Assembly (NCBI GenBank): GCA_963845285.1
Contig: CAWJRO010000011.1
Location: 25,835 to 89,834 of the forward strand
Direction of reading: 5' to 3'
From: Methanobacterium_C sp963845285
GTDB lineage: Archaea; Methanobacteriota; Methanobacteria; Methanobacteriales; Methanobacteriaceae
Length of the DNA: 64,000 nucleotides
Below are positions 33,303 to 44,000 of this stretch, in pieces. Position 1 is the first letter of the stretch. Every line of letters starts with the position of its first letter. Below the pieces are notes generated by a model. That model ran no database searches. It had not been told where the DNA came from and saw nothing but the letters and a program-made list of their open reading frames with translations. A program made the position numbers and the translations under genes.

Positions 33303-35457
33303 AAATTCATCTGCAGTTGAACTTTTAGATAACCGTCTGAAAGGATTTCTTGCCAATAGATTAAAGTGGAAAGACCTGAATTCAATTCAGAAACAGGCCA
33401 TTCCAATAATAATGGCCAAAAATGACGCTTTAGTTATTTCACCAACTGCTTCAGGTAAAACTGAAGCAGTTCTTATTCCTATTTTTAATGATATTATCAC
33501 AAACCATCTGGAACCTGTCAGTGTCATTTATGTATCCCCTTTAAAGGCCCTTATAAATGATATGTACAATAGAATTGAAATGTGGTGTGATTATTTCAAT
33601 TTAGACGTTACAAAATGGCATGGTGATGTTCCAAGTTCAAAAAAAAGTTCATTTATTAAAAATCCAACAGATGTCCTTTTAATAACTCCAGAATCCCTTG
33701 AAGTTATTTTTATGAACAAATCCTTTGATGAGAAAAAAGGGATTTTCAAAAATGTGAAATATGTGATAATTGATGAGATACATTACTTTGTAGAATCTGA
33801 CCGTGGAACCCAACTTAATTCTATTTTAAACCGAATGAAAACTTATTTTAATGATTCAGTCTCATTAGTAGGATTATCCGCTACTGTTGGAAATCCTGAA
33901 ACAGTTTCTAAATGGTTGAACTCAGATAAACCTGCCAGGATTGTATCTGATCCTTCAAAAAGACCATTTCAATACAAAGTTCTCTGCGGTTCAGAATTGA
34001 AAATCTGTGAGGTATTGAAGAGATATGTTGGTGAAAAAATATTAATATTTGTTCATTCAAGAAAAGATGCTGAAAGATATTATAATCTGTTAAGAAGAAC
34101 CCTTAAAATAAAAAATATTTATATACACCACTCTTCAATTGATCGAGACGAAAGGGAAGAAAGTGAGCAAAAATTCAAAAATCTTGAAGATGGCTTTATG
34201 ATAAGTACCAGTACCCTGGAGCTGGGTATAGACATTGGAGACATTGATATTGTGGTTCAAATCAGACCCGCATATAATGTAAGCTCTTTTTTACAGAGAA
34301 TTGGTCGAAGTAGAAGAAGATCAAACAATCAACGATCAATAGTATTTTACAAAAAAGATGAAGAAATCTTTATATCCCTGGCTGAAATTTGTTTAATCGA
34401 AGAAAGCCATGTTGAGGATATAAAGATTCCAGAAAAACCTAAAGATATCTATTTTCATCAGGTATTAAGTTCCGTATTTGAAAATGGTAAAATAAAGCAA
34501 TCAAAACTGTTTAATAGTTTAAAAGATAGTTACGTGTTCTCAAAAATAACTAAAGAAGATTTTAAATCCATACTTAAAAACATGGAAGAACGAGAATTCA
34601 TAAATAATAAGGATGGATATGTAAGTTTGGGTTACAACTTCGAGAAGAAATTTGGTAAACGTAATTTTATGGATTTTTACAGTGTATTCTGTCCGAATAG
34701 GGAGTATACTGTTAGAGAAGGTGTTAAAAATATAGGTTCTCTGGATTTCTTTTTTGTTGTACATTCCATCAAAAAGGGGAGTAAATTCATCTTAGGTGGC
34801 GTTCCATGGAAAGTTCTGGATATAGACCACAAAAAATTCAATGTCAAAGTTCAAAGGGAACAAAAAGGAGATGTTCCAGACTGGTTATCTGAAGGTGGAG
34901 TTATTGACTCCTTGATAAGCAGAAAGATTTACAACATCCTTTTAGGACATTACAATGAAGATCTCCTGAGGACCTTCGATGAACTTTCACAGACGAAAAT
35001 CCATGAGTGCATTGAACACGCCCATGAAGTGGGTTTCACAGATGGGATAATTCCTGTGGAAATAACTTCAAAAGAAAAAAGAGTTTATATATACACGTTT
35101 GCAGGTATGCGGGCAAATGCACTTTTATCTTCTATTTTCTCGCTCAACCATGACATATATTCAATAGTTGACACTGCTTATTATTCATCATTTAAATTCA
35201 AGGATAATTCAAACTTCAATACAGTCCAGGAAGTGATTGGTAACGTTGAGGGCATACTCAATGAACCTGAAATAAGTGGTTTACTTGATGAAAAAACAGG
35301 AAAGTTTGTGAAAAACAAGTTCATAAACTACTTGCCCTATGAAGATAATGTCAAACTTAAAATGGAGCTCTTATATGGTCCAGAGGATCTCATCAAGGTT
35401 GTAACTGAAAATTCAGTTGTACTCGTGGGCTCTACTAATTTTAAAGATTGGAAATGA
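33292..35457 (+). CDS. brxHI: BrxHI/Lhr-like DEAD-box helicase
   Basis: A 721-residue superfamily-2 helicase: Q-motif QKQAIPIIM, Walker A SPTASGKTEA, SPLKAL, Walker B VIIDEIHYF, GLSATVG, then TLELGIDIGDID and motif VI QRIGRSRRR. This is the Lhr-like layout typical of BrxHI. The C-terminal 300 residues follow the Lhr core. It is translationally coupled to brxD. BrxD and BrxHI normally act together in BREX defence. Confidence 0.85.
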   Translation: MTGKNSSAVELLDNRLKGFLANRLKWKDLNSIQKQAIPIIMAKNDALVISPTASGKTEAVLIPIFNDIITNHLEPVSVIYVSPLKALINDMYNRIEMWCDYFNLDVTKWHGDVPSSKKSSFIKNPTDVLLITPESLEVIFMNKSFDEKKGIFKNVKYVIIDEIHYFVESDRGTQLNSILNRMKTYFNDSVSLVGLSATVGNPETVSKWLNSDKPARIVSDPSKRPFQYKVLCGSELKICEVLKRYVGEKILIFVHSRKDAERYYNLLRRTLKIKNIYIHHSSIDRDEREESEQKFKNLEDGFMISTSTLELGIDIGDIDIVVQIRPAYNVSSFLQRIGRSRRRSNNQRSIVFYKKDEEIFISLAEICLIEESHVEDIKIPEKPKDIYFHQVLSSVFENGKIKQSKLFNSLKDSYVFSKITKEDFKSILKNMEEREFINNKDGYVSLGYNFEKKFGKRNFMDFYSVFCPNREYTVREGVKNIGSLDFFFVVHSIKKGSKFILGGVPWKVLDIDHKKFNVKVQREQKGDVPDWLSEGGVIDSLISRKIYNILLGHYNEDLLRTFDELSQTKIHECIEHAHEVGFTDGIIPVEITSKEKRVYIYTFAGMRANALLSSIFSLNHDIYSIVDTAYYSSFKFKDNSNFNTVQEVIGNVEGILNEPEISGLLDEKTGKFVKNKFINYLPYEDNVKLKMELLYGPEDLIKVVTENSVVLVGSTNFKDWK

Positions 35458-35570
35458 TCTTATGATTTAAGGGCAGATTCAATCTTTAACCTCATTTATT
35501 TTAGAAATAACCGCGTCTTTTACATATGCATCTTACAGCCTGCGGATACGGGGCATATTACAGTAAGGTT

Positions 35571-35665
35571 GTCTCGTAGTTCAAAATTTACAAAAAAATA
35601 AGAGTAAATAGAGCTTTAAATTCCAAAATAATGAAAATTATATGAGTAACAACTAATCATGAGAC
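35571..35665. repeat. Dispersed repeat, copy 2 of 2
   Basis: Matches the 2996-3090 segment over about 95 bases (shared TAGTTCAAAATTT and GTAACAA... blocks). It lies just after brxHI, at the edge of the uppP gene. The rest of 35458-35709 shows nothing else. Confidence 0.7.
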
Positions 35666-35709
35666 ATCTCTTACAGTGTAAAAAAAATAAAAAAAATGGA
35701 TAAGGATCT

Positions 35710-36561
35710 TTAGATCAAAATATGCATGTAACTTAAAATTAAGGCTAATGCACCTACTATCCAGCAGTAGTAAGCAAATATTCTGAGGGTTGTGGCTTTT
35801 ATTATTCTTATTAAAAGTCCAATTGACAGGTACCCGAATATTACTACAGCCAGATAGGCAGCTATGAGCGAAAGTGAACCGGTTCCATAGGATAAAGATC
35901 CTATATTTTTAAGTTCTACTGCAACTGCTGCTGCTATTACTGGTACTGCCATTAAGAAAGCGTATCTTGCTGCACACTCTCTTTCAATACCTGAAAATAA
36001 ACCCGCAGTTATGGAAGAACCTGATCGTGATATTCCTGGAAACAGAGCAAGTGACTCGAATATACCAATAAACAATGCATTTTTAAATGTAATTTCCTTA
36101 ACTTTCTTTCTTCCTCTTCTTGCATATTCCGAGCTCCATACTATGAAACCGTTTATGATTAAGAAGATGCCTACAGCAACCACACTGTTGAAAAGCATTT
36201 CAAATTGTTTTGTAAATAATATGCCGGTTATACCAGCTGGAATGGTACTTACCAACAAGAGCCATGCTAATTTCTTGTAAGAATCATCTTTTAAGCCGTT
36301 TTTAAATTTGCCCTTGAATATATCCATAATACTGGAAAGAAATGCAACTATGATCTTTATTATGTCTTTCCAGAAGAAAATAACAATTGCAGTAAGCGTA
36401 CCTAAGTGGAGTAAAACATTGAATGCAAGTGCTGATGAATTACTAGGATAAGTCACACCCATTACGTGCGTTGCTAAAATAACCTGTCCAGCACTGGCTA
36501 CAGGTAAAAATTCAGCCAAACCTTGAACTATCCCTAAAATAATGGCTTGAATAATATCTAT
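35710..36561 (-). CDS. uppP: Undecaprenyl-diphosphatase family (UppP/BacA)
   Basis: An integral membrane lipid-pyrophosphate phosphatase. The family motifs are visible: GLAEFLPVASAG (normally EFLPVSSSGH) at the start and ALFPGISRSGSS in the second half, with about seven or eight membrane helices. The archaeal substrate would be polyprenyl diphosphate for cell-wall or glycan carriers. The conserved N-terminus (IDIIQAIILGIVQGLAEF) extends upstream of the TTG at 36519, and GGAGGAGAT precedes 36561, so translation probably starts at ATA 36561 or ATT 36555, which is unusual. Confidence 0.8.
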   Translation of the reverse strand: MDIIQAIILGIVQGLAEFLPVASAGQVILATHVMGVTYPSNSSALAFNVLLHLGTLTAIVIFFWKDIIKIIVAFLSSIMDIFKGKFKNGLKDDSYKKLAWLLLVSTIPAGITGILFTKQFEMLFNSVVAVGIFLIINGFIVWSSEYARRGRKKVKEITFKNALFIGIFESLALFPGISRSGSSITAGLFSGIERECAARYAFLMAVPVIAAAVAVELKNIGSLSYGTGSLSLIAAYLAVVIFGYLSIGLLIRIIKATTLRIFAYYCWIVGALALILSYMHILI

Positions 36562-36836
36562 TTGATCTCCTCCTATAAACTATAAATCTAGCTTTTAATC
36601 AGGTATCTTATTAATTTTGTTATTAGGTATGCTCAAATAGTACAATTAAGGCTTAAAATATCAAGGATTATTTGATTTGTGTCAATGGCAACCATGATAA
36701 TTATCTGGAAAGATAGCCAATTACAGCTGCCAAAACTAGCAAATAATCATTTTCAACCATGAAATTGTTCCTTTAATTTTTCCAAAAAAACAGTTTCAAA
36801 ATCTGAAAATTAGATTCCTATTTAACCTATCCCCAA

Positions 36837-37814
36837 TTAGTGGGTTTTCTTGTGGCTGACGGAAATATCTGTACAGTAAGGCTCCAAATTTAAGGCAATT
36901 CTTTTCAACAGTTCTCTATCTGGTTTCTTTCTGCGCTTTAAAATATATTTTGGAACTGTTTCTGGTACCAAAACCATGTATCTTTCTGGTTCTTTTACGA
37001 CTTGGAAATCTTGATTTATGAAAGCCACAATAGCATCCATCCACAACCCTGGAATTCCTTTCTTTGTCATGAAATTTTTGAGATTCACCACATTCCTTAT
37101 TACTTGGGAACCCGGACTTTTAGATGTTTCTATATACTTTCCATTTTTGTAGTAAAACCATTTGTTCCCATTTATACGGTATTTTCCACTGTAATTTTTG
37201 GTTTCTATAACAAATACACCACTGGGGCCAATAACAATATGATCTATGTTTCCACCTTTTCCAGGTAGTTTAACATCGTTGAAAATAAAATAATCCTTTG
37301 GAAGGGTTTCAAGACATTTTAAAACTGCATTTTCACCTTTCAAACCCCTGATCCATGAGTAACCTTTCACATCACTGACAGATTTTTTATGTGCCCCATA
37401 TCCAGCAAGTGCCAGACCAATCAGGAGTAAAATTAAACAAAAGACCAGATAAAGGGTGTTAATAAACACTAAAGTTAAAATTAAACTTACAGCACTGATT
37501 ACCGAACCTGCTAAAAACATTTTGAACCCACGACTCTTTTCAGCAAGGTAAGAGTATGCTTTATGCTCAGTGTGTGTTAAACCATCAGAGATTCTATCTC
37601 TCACATATTCATCATCTAACTCGTCATTATTTGTATTACTGGAATCTTCAGTATCTAATTCATCATTATCTGAAACGTTCCCAGTTTCATAGTAATCTTC
37701 CAGATATTCAAAATAAATTGTTTTATTGCCACATTCACAAACAAAGTTTTCAGCTTCCATCTCATCTTCTGCTTCGTAGTAGATGTTGCATTCCTCACAG
37801 ATCAAGTAGCCCAT
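36837..37814 (-). CDS. NERD-domain protein with membrane helices
   Basis: A 325-residue protein: zinc-ribbon-like N-terminus (CEECNIYYEA ... CECGN), an acidic linker, two membrane helices (about 97-140), then a NERD nuclease-related domain with GKGGNIDHIVIGPSGVFVIE and TKNYSGKY. The D-x(n)-E-x-K layout of the PD-(D/E)XK fold is intact (D in NIDH, E-x-K in ETK). NERD proteins are often defence-linked. A fragment of its 3' end is copied at 27822. Confidence 0.8.
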   Translation of the reverse strand: MGYLICEECNIYYEAEDEMEAENFVCECGNKTIYFEYLEDYYETGNVSDNDELDTEDSSNTNNDELDDEYVRDRISDGLTHTEHKAYSYLAEKSRGFKMFLAGSVISAVSLILTLVFINTLYLVFCLILLLIGLALAGYGAHKKSVSDVKGYSWIRGLKGENAVLKCLETLPKDYFIFNDVKLPGKGGNIDHIVIGPSGVFVIETKNYSGKYRINGNKWFYYKNGKYIETSKSPGSQVIRNVVNLKNFMTKKGIPGLWMDAIVAFINQDFQVVKEPERYMVLVPETVPKYILKRRKKPDRELLKRIALNLEPYCTDISVSHKKTH

Positions 37815-38152
37815 TGAAACACCAGATTTTATATTAAAAAATCATATTTATTATTATTTTCCCTTATAATCTATTGAAAAATAGTTGTAGGGCCATTAAA
37901 GAGTAATAAATAAATATTTATAGTTATTAATGATTTGATATGATTTGAATATCGTCCAGGAAATGGCTGAAATTAAAAGTAGAAAAAATTCTTTTTTAAA
38001 GAACATGAACTCCCATGGGCCATCAGTATTTTAAACCCGTTTAATGGGAATTTTCAATGATTTCAGTCCCAAGGTTTAAATATAATCTCTAATCATAGAA
38101 TGTTCAGTGATATCCAATAATTATTACGGTTCAATTAGACAATGGTGGGGGC
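37815..38152. other. Divergent intergenic region
   Basis: AT-rich DNA between the minus-strand NERD gene and the plus-strand helicase gene. No coding signal; both promoters must lie here. GGTGGGGG at 38141-38148 is the ribosome binding site for the helicase. Confidence 0.4.
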
Positions 38153-39848
38153 ATGACATTTGTGGATTTAAGTAGGACATATACGTCAGAGGATGAACTA
38201 AACGAATTAGAATATGAATTAAACCCGGCAAAAACAGCTTTAATTTCTTTTTTAGAAAAAAATCTCCCAGATAAATGGAAGATATTCATCGAACCTTATT
38301 TAAATGGTTCTTATCCTGATTTAATCCTTTTAAATCCAGATAGTGGAATTATGATCTACAAGATCATGGATACCTCCTCAAACAGCACCCCTGAAATGGA
38401 TAAAAAACAGCTCGACTACTACAGAAACAAGATTATCCAGGAATTAGTTCCAGATATGGCTGAAAAGATGGATATTAACTCAAAGATATTTGTGGTTATC
38501 CAAACTGGGGTTTATATCCATGATCTATCTGGATCCCAGGTCCGTGAAAGGTATTCTGATTACCCATACCTTACAGCCTGTGGTTACGATGATCTGGAGG
38601 AGTATAATTTAACCAACGTTGTTCCAGGTGCTGAGTTTTCCAGAAGTAAGTTAATGGAACGTAAATGGGCCGGTGAACTTGAGTCATGGCTGAAACCGTC
38701 CTACCACCATGATAAACGTACAGAACTAAAATTAACAGGAGAACAGAAAATACGTGCCAAACCCCAACCAGGACATCGTAGACTTCGAGGATCAGCCGGA
38801 AGTGGGAAAACACTGGTTATAGCTTACAGGGCAGCCCAACTTGCTGCAGAGGGTCATAAAGTACTGGTGATCACCTACAACCGGACATTATGGTACTACA
38901 TTAAGGATTTTGTGGATAACACCCCCTACAACTTTGACTGGTCAAACATAACCTTCAGACATTTCCATGGATTCTGTCGCGACATTTTAAACGAACTGAT
39001 GGTTCCAATGGGTGATATAGAGGATGTTACCATTTCTGGTTGAAGAATCTATCAATGGAAAGGATATAGAAAAATTCAAATTCGATTCCATACTCATTGA
39101 TGAAGGTCAGGACTATGAATGGGACTGGTACAACCTTTTATCCCAGTTTTTAAACGAACGTGACGAGCTTTTCTTTGTCTGTGATAAAAAACAGAACGTC
39201 TACGAACGCGAACTCAACTGGATCGATAACATGGGTAAATTTGAGGGTAAAGTTAAATTCAAAGGAAAATGGCCAGAATTAAACACCGTTTACAGGCTTC
39301 CAAAGAAAATAGCAGATTTTTCCAATAAATTCAGTGAAGAATATGGTCTGGATCAATCAGTTCATATGGACTATTCCCAGGCAACCCTACTGAAGGATTC
39401 AACCTTATTTCAATGGAAAAATATTCAAACTGAAGACTGGCTCTCAGAGGTTAAGGAAGCTTACGAAGCGATAAAAAAACAGGGAGTGGTTGATAACTCC
39501 CAGATTGTGATCCTGATACCTAAAAACAGCATGGGCGTTGAGCTTGTGGAGTTTTTTACCGAACAACAGGTTGATGTGGACCATGTTTTTGTGGTGGATG
39601 GTAAAAGAGATTGGAGAAACAAAAAAACCTTTATTTCAGGAAATGGACGTTTAAGAATCAGTACTATCCACAAGTTCAAGGGATGGGAAGCAAACAACGT
39701 TATAATGCTCATACCACCAAAATGGTCTGTAGATGAAAATCTGGATTCAGTAGTTTACACTGCCATGACCCGAACCCTGAAAGATCTGATAGTTCTCAAC
39801 TCAAATGAAAGGTACTGGGATTTTGGGGCAGAATACGAAGAAGATTAA
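38153..39848 (+). pseudogene. UvrD/Rep-like helicase with N-terminal NERD-like region, frameshifted
   Basis: The first part carries FIEPYLNGSYPDLILLNPDS (NERD-like) and, after about 200 residues, Walker A RRLRGSAGSGKTLVIAYRAA. It stops at 39043. A second frame starts with MLPFLVEESING and gives ILIDEGQDYEWDW (motif II) and a C-terminal helicase half (STIHKFKGWEANNV, VVYTAMTRT). A normal connection would have about 20-30 more residues between FCRDIL and LPFL, so a small deletion with a shift is likely. After TAA at 39846-39848, the same frame continues PEVKKVPDDLDEY and stops at 39890. Confidence 0.7.
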
Positions 39849-40140
39849 CCTGAAGTAAAGAAAGTTCCAGATGATCTGGATGAATACTAATTTGAAGGAG
39901 TTAATGTCCTAACTGTGATGGGATGTTGAGGGTTTCTGGTAGGGGAGAGCAGGCAGATAATGTGAGATGTAACTGTGGGGCTGTGAATTGGAATTTGGAT
40001 AGGAAAGTATACTATCAAAAATTCAAACTTTGAATAAGTAGCAATGATTAACTATTCAAAAATTCTTTTTAACTTTTTCCGAATTTTTAATAAAAAAAAG
40101 TCAGGTACTTCAGATTTTATATAAAATTGGTAGCGATTAA

Positions 40141-40809
40141 ATGAAAACTAAAGAAGAACTTTACAAAAATCTTGTAGACAAAAGAAAGAAATTTAAATTT
40201 CCAGAAGGGCTTAAAAATCCATCAGAAATTGAAAATGGGATTTATGATAAGGAAGATCAAATTGGACCCTGGTCTAAATGGCAAGGCAATCTCAACGCTG
40301 AGATCATGCTTATAGGACAGGATTGGGGTAGTGAAAAATATTATTTAGATTATAAAGGCAACCATAAGGATTCTAGCATAACTAATTCACGTATGAAAGA
40401 AGCTTTTGAACTAATTGGAATCAAAATAGGATATCCCAGCTCCCCCAACCATGATGCACCCTGTTTTTTCACAAATGTTGTTTTAGGCCTTAAACAAGGA
40501 AACAAAAGTAATCCTATCAAAGGTAAATGGGTTAAAGAGCATGCTGAAGAATTTTTAGTACCTAACATTGAAATAATTGACCCGAAAATTATCATAACCC
40601 TTGGAAAACCCGCATATGAATCCATAGCAAATATCTATGGACTTCAAAAAGAAAATTTAGCCCAGATTATTGATAAAAATCCATTTAAACTAAATGATGG
40701 TAAACTTCTTTTCGCAATGTATCATTGTAGTCCTCTTGGATGCATAAATAGAAAATGGGAACTTCAAAAGAAAGATTGGGCGAAAATCAAGGAATATACT
40801 ACAAATTAA
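40141..40809 (+). CDS. Uracil-DNA glycosylase superfamily protein
   Basis: A 222-residue UDG-fold protein: IMLIGQDWG (the GxDxG-type motif near residue 60), FFTNVVLGLKQG, PKIIITLGKPAY and a late YHCSPLG, as in uracil-DNA glycosylase-like proteins. The catalytic residue of family 1-4 UDGs is not clearly conserved, so the substrate may not be uracil. It precedes the helicase-HNH-HEAT gene in the same direction, with about 220 bases between, and may act with it or separately. Confidence 0.75.
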   Translation: MKTKEELYKNLVDKRKKFKFPEGLKNPSEIENGIYDKEDQIGPWSKWQGNLNAEIMLIGQDWGSEKYYLDYKGNHKDSSITNSRMKEAFELIGIKIGYPSSPNHDAPCFFTNVVLGLKQGNKSNPIKGKWVKEHAEEFLVPNIEIIDPKIIITLGKPAYESIANIYGLQKENLAQIIDKNPFKLNDGKLLFAMYHCSPLGCINRKWELQKKDWAKIKEYTTN

Positions 40810-41029
40810 TGACAACAAATTGAATCAGAATATCGGATTAAAAACTTGATTTGCTTCCAAAATTTAACACCATCTCTAATCGTAATTCCGAAGAAAACTC
40901 CATCTTTTTGGTCTAGATAACCGGAATTAATAAAAAAATAATTAAATTTATAATATAGAACTTTTTTAATCAAGTATAGAACATAACATTACTTATTTCC
41001 ATAATATGTGTTACAAATGAGGGTTAGGA

Positions 41030-44000
41030 ATGTCTAAAAAAGAAAAAGCAGATTATTACAGAGAATATGACCTTTTTCATTGCAGAAAATATAAATCACA
41101 AAAACCTGAGGCTGCTCATCAAAGTGAGACCATAAAAGAGCTCAATAAATGGTTTAAATCTAAAAAGTTTCCATCTGGATCAATTGTAGCACTACCTACA
41201 GGTAGTGGAAAAACGTTCACAGCCGTTCGATTTCTTTGTAAACACGTTTTAGCTAAAAATTATAAAGTATTATGGCTTGCACATACTCATCACTTACTTG
41301 AACAAGCTTTTTACAGTTTTGGACCTTTATCAGAAAAATTAGATGACGGTTACGAAGTTGGATGGATACCTGAACCTAAAGAAAATTTGAATGTAAGGGT
41401 CGTGTCTGGAACAGAGAATCATTTTGATGTAAATCAAATAAAACCAGAAGATGATGTTCTAATTGCAACTTTACAAAGTATAGCAAATGCAAATAAAAAA
41501 GAACACCCTAAATTCAAAGAATTTTTAAAATCATGCAACGATAAATTATTTGTAGTTTTTGATGAAGCACACCATGCTCCAGCACCAAGCTATCGAAATT
41601 TACTTCTTTCTCTCAGAGAACAATTCCCACAAATGTATCTTTTAGGGTTAACAGCGACTCCCACATATATGGATATTAAAAAACGCGGCTGGTTAAAGGT
41701 ACTTTTTCCTCAAGAGATATTACACCAGGTATCTGTCGAAAATTTGATTGCTCAGGAGATACTTGCAAAACCTGTGATTAAAGAATCTGAAACAGATTTT
41801 ACCCCTGAATTTGATGAAAGAATGTATTCAAAATGGGCAGAGACCAACAAAGATTTACCTGAGTCAATTATTACACAATTAGCCAAGAACACAACTCGAA
41901 ATCAAAATATAACCCAGTACTATATTAATAATAAAAATAAATATCAAAAGACAATAATTTTTGCAGATAGGGCATATCAATGTGATTTTATAAGTGATCT
42001 ACTAAATGAAAACGGAGTAGCTGCGGATGTAATGTACTCACAGCAGGGAAATGAAAGAAATGCTGCAGTGCTCGATGAATTCCGAAACAATGATCTGGAT
42101 GTGCTTGTAAACATCAAAATGTTAACAGAAGGAACAGATGTACCTGATGTTGACAGCGTATTTATCACAAGGCAAACAACAAGCTTAATCTCAATGACCC
42201 AAATGGTTGGTAGAGCTTTAAGGGGTCCAAAATTTGGTGGTAAACCCAATGCTAATTTAGTTTTCTTCCAGGATGATTGGGAAAAAGCAATTAACTGGGT
42301 TACATGGGACTCAAAAACCTGGGAACCAATAATAGGAGACCCTGATGGAGTTACTGGTGGTGGAAATGGAACTTCTACTACTGGTGATGGACCTTATTTT
42401 CCTCAAGATATCAGTAGAATATTGGACGAAAATGAAGGTAGTTACCCATTTTTGACTTTTATGCCAATTGGTTGGTATAAAGTAACTGTTTCTGAACCGG
42501 ATAAAGACGGAAATCCTGAAGAAGTCAATAAGTTAGTAATGGTTTTTGAAAATGAGAAGGAAAGCTTTGAAAAGTTGATTGAAGCGCTTAAAAATGAGAA
42601 TATAGATGAATTTGATGATGAGAACGTTAAATTAACAGAAAATAAAAATCGGCTGAAAAAATGGTGTGAGTCATTCTTCCCCAAATCTGAGAAACACGTT
42701 GGAGATATTTTAAAGAATATCTGTGATATCACAAGACATATGGCTCAAAATATGAAAGAACCTCCCCTTTTCATTGAGTTTGAAGAGAGAAAAAATCATG
42801 ACCTCGAATCAATAGCCCAAGAGTTTATAGAAAAAGATTATGGCCCTAGTGAAGTTGATCAAAGGTTAGTTTCTGAATATGAACTTGAGGACAAGTTTTG
42901 GAAGGCAATTTATTATGATTATTCCCTTTTTAAATCACAGTACAATGGTTGTGTTGAATGGATACTATCTCAAATTCGCCATATTAATAGAATAATTGAA
43001 AATGAAGAGAGCAAGTTAATAAAAAAGCTTAAAGAAGGAAGTGTTGATGAGAAAAGTGAAGCATGCCAACGTTTAGGGGACATGGGCATGGAAGAATTAC
43101 TTCATGAAAAAACAATTAAATTATTAGAAAAAGTATCCAAAAGTGATGATGAAAGTATCGAAGTCAAAAAAGTTGCACAGAGAGCTTTAGACCTTATAAA
43201 CAAATTAATCCTTACCCATGAAGAGAAGATTAAAATCAGAGCAAGAGACCATTATAAATGTTTATGTTGTGGCGAGGAGAATAAAACTTATTTACAGGCA
43301 GATCACATCAAACCGAGATGGTATGAAGTAGATAATTCCGAAAACAACCTTCAAACCCTGTGCAAAATATGTAATATAACAAAAAGCACAGAGTACATAG
43401 ATTTCCGTTTAAATCACACCGAACTTGAAAAACAACCCTCTGATTTTCCGGGAATTAATAAAATAGAATATCTAAAACAATGGGAAGTAAGAGACTTAAA
43501 ATGGTGGGAAAAATTCCTAAGAAGGAATTTAAATTTCTTTTACCGTTGCGGTGCAGTAAAATCTGTTGAAATATCCGATAGAAATCATGAATGGAAAGTT
43601 GAACTCCATAAAGGTAATGATCAAACATGGCTCAATTCTTACATTGAAGATTTAACCCAAAAAATTAAATCAATACGGAAGGATTACGGTTACTCTGGAC
43701 CTGAAAAAATTTTAGTATCAACCAATCATTCCTCAACTGATTCAAATGAAGAATGTAAACTCCTTATTGAAAAACTGAAAAATGGTAATGATTTCCAAAG
43801 AGCCAGAGCTGCTACAAGACTTGGAAATTTAGGATGTTATAATGCCGTTAATGAACTCATTAAAGCTTTGAACGATCCTTCTACGTATGTGCCCCTAAAA
43901 TCTGCAGCAGCACTTGGAAAAATTAAAGATAAAAAGGCCATTAAACCTTTGATAATTCTATTTAAAAGTGAAAATTCTAATGTTAGAGATTCCGCACTAA

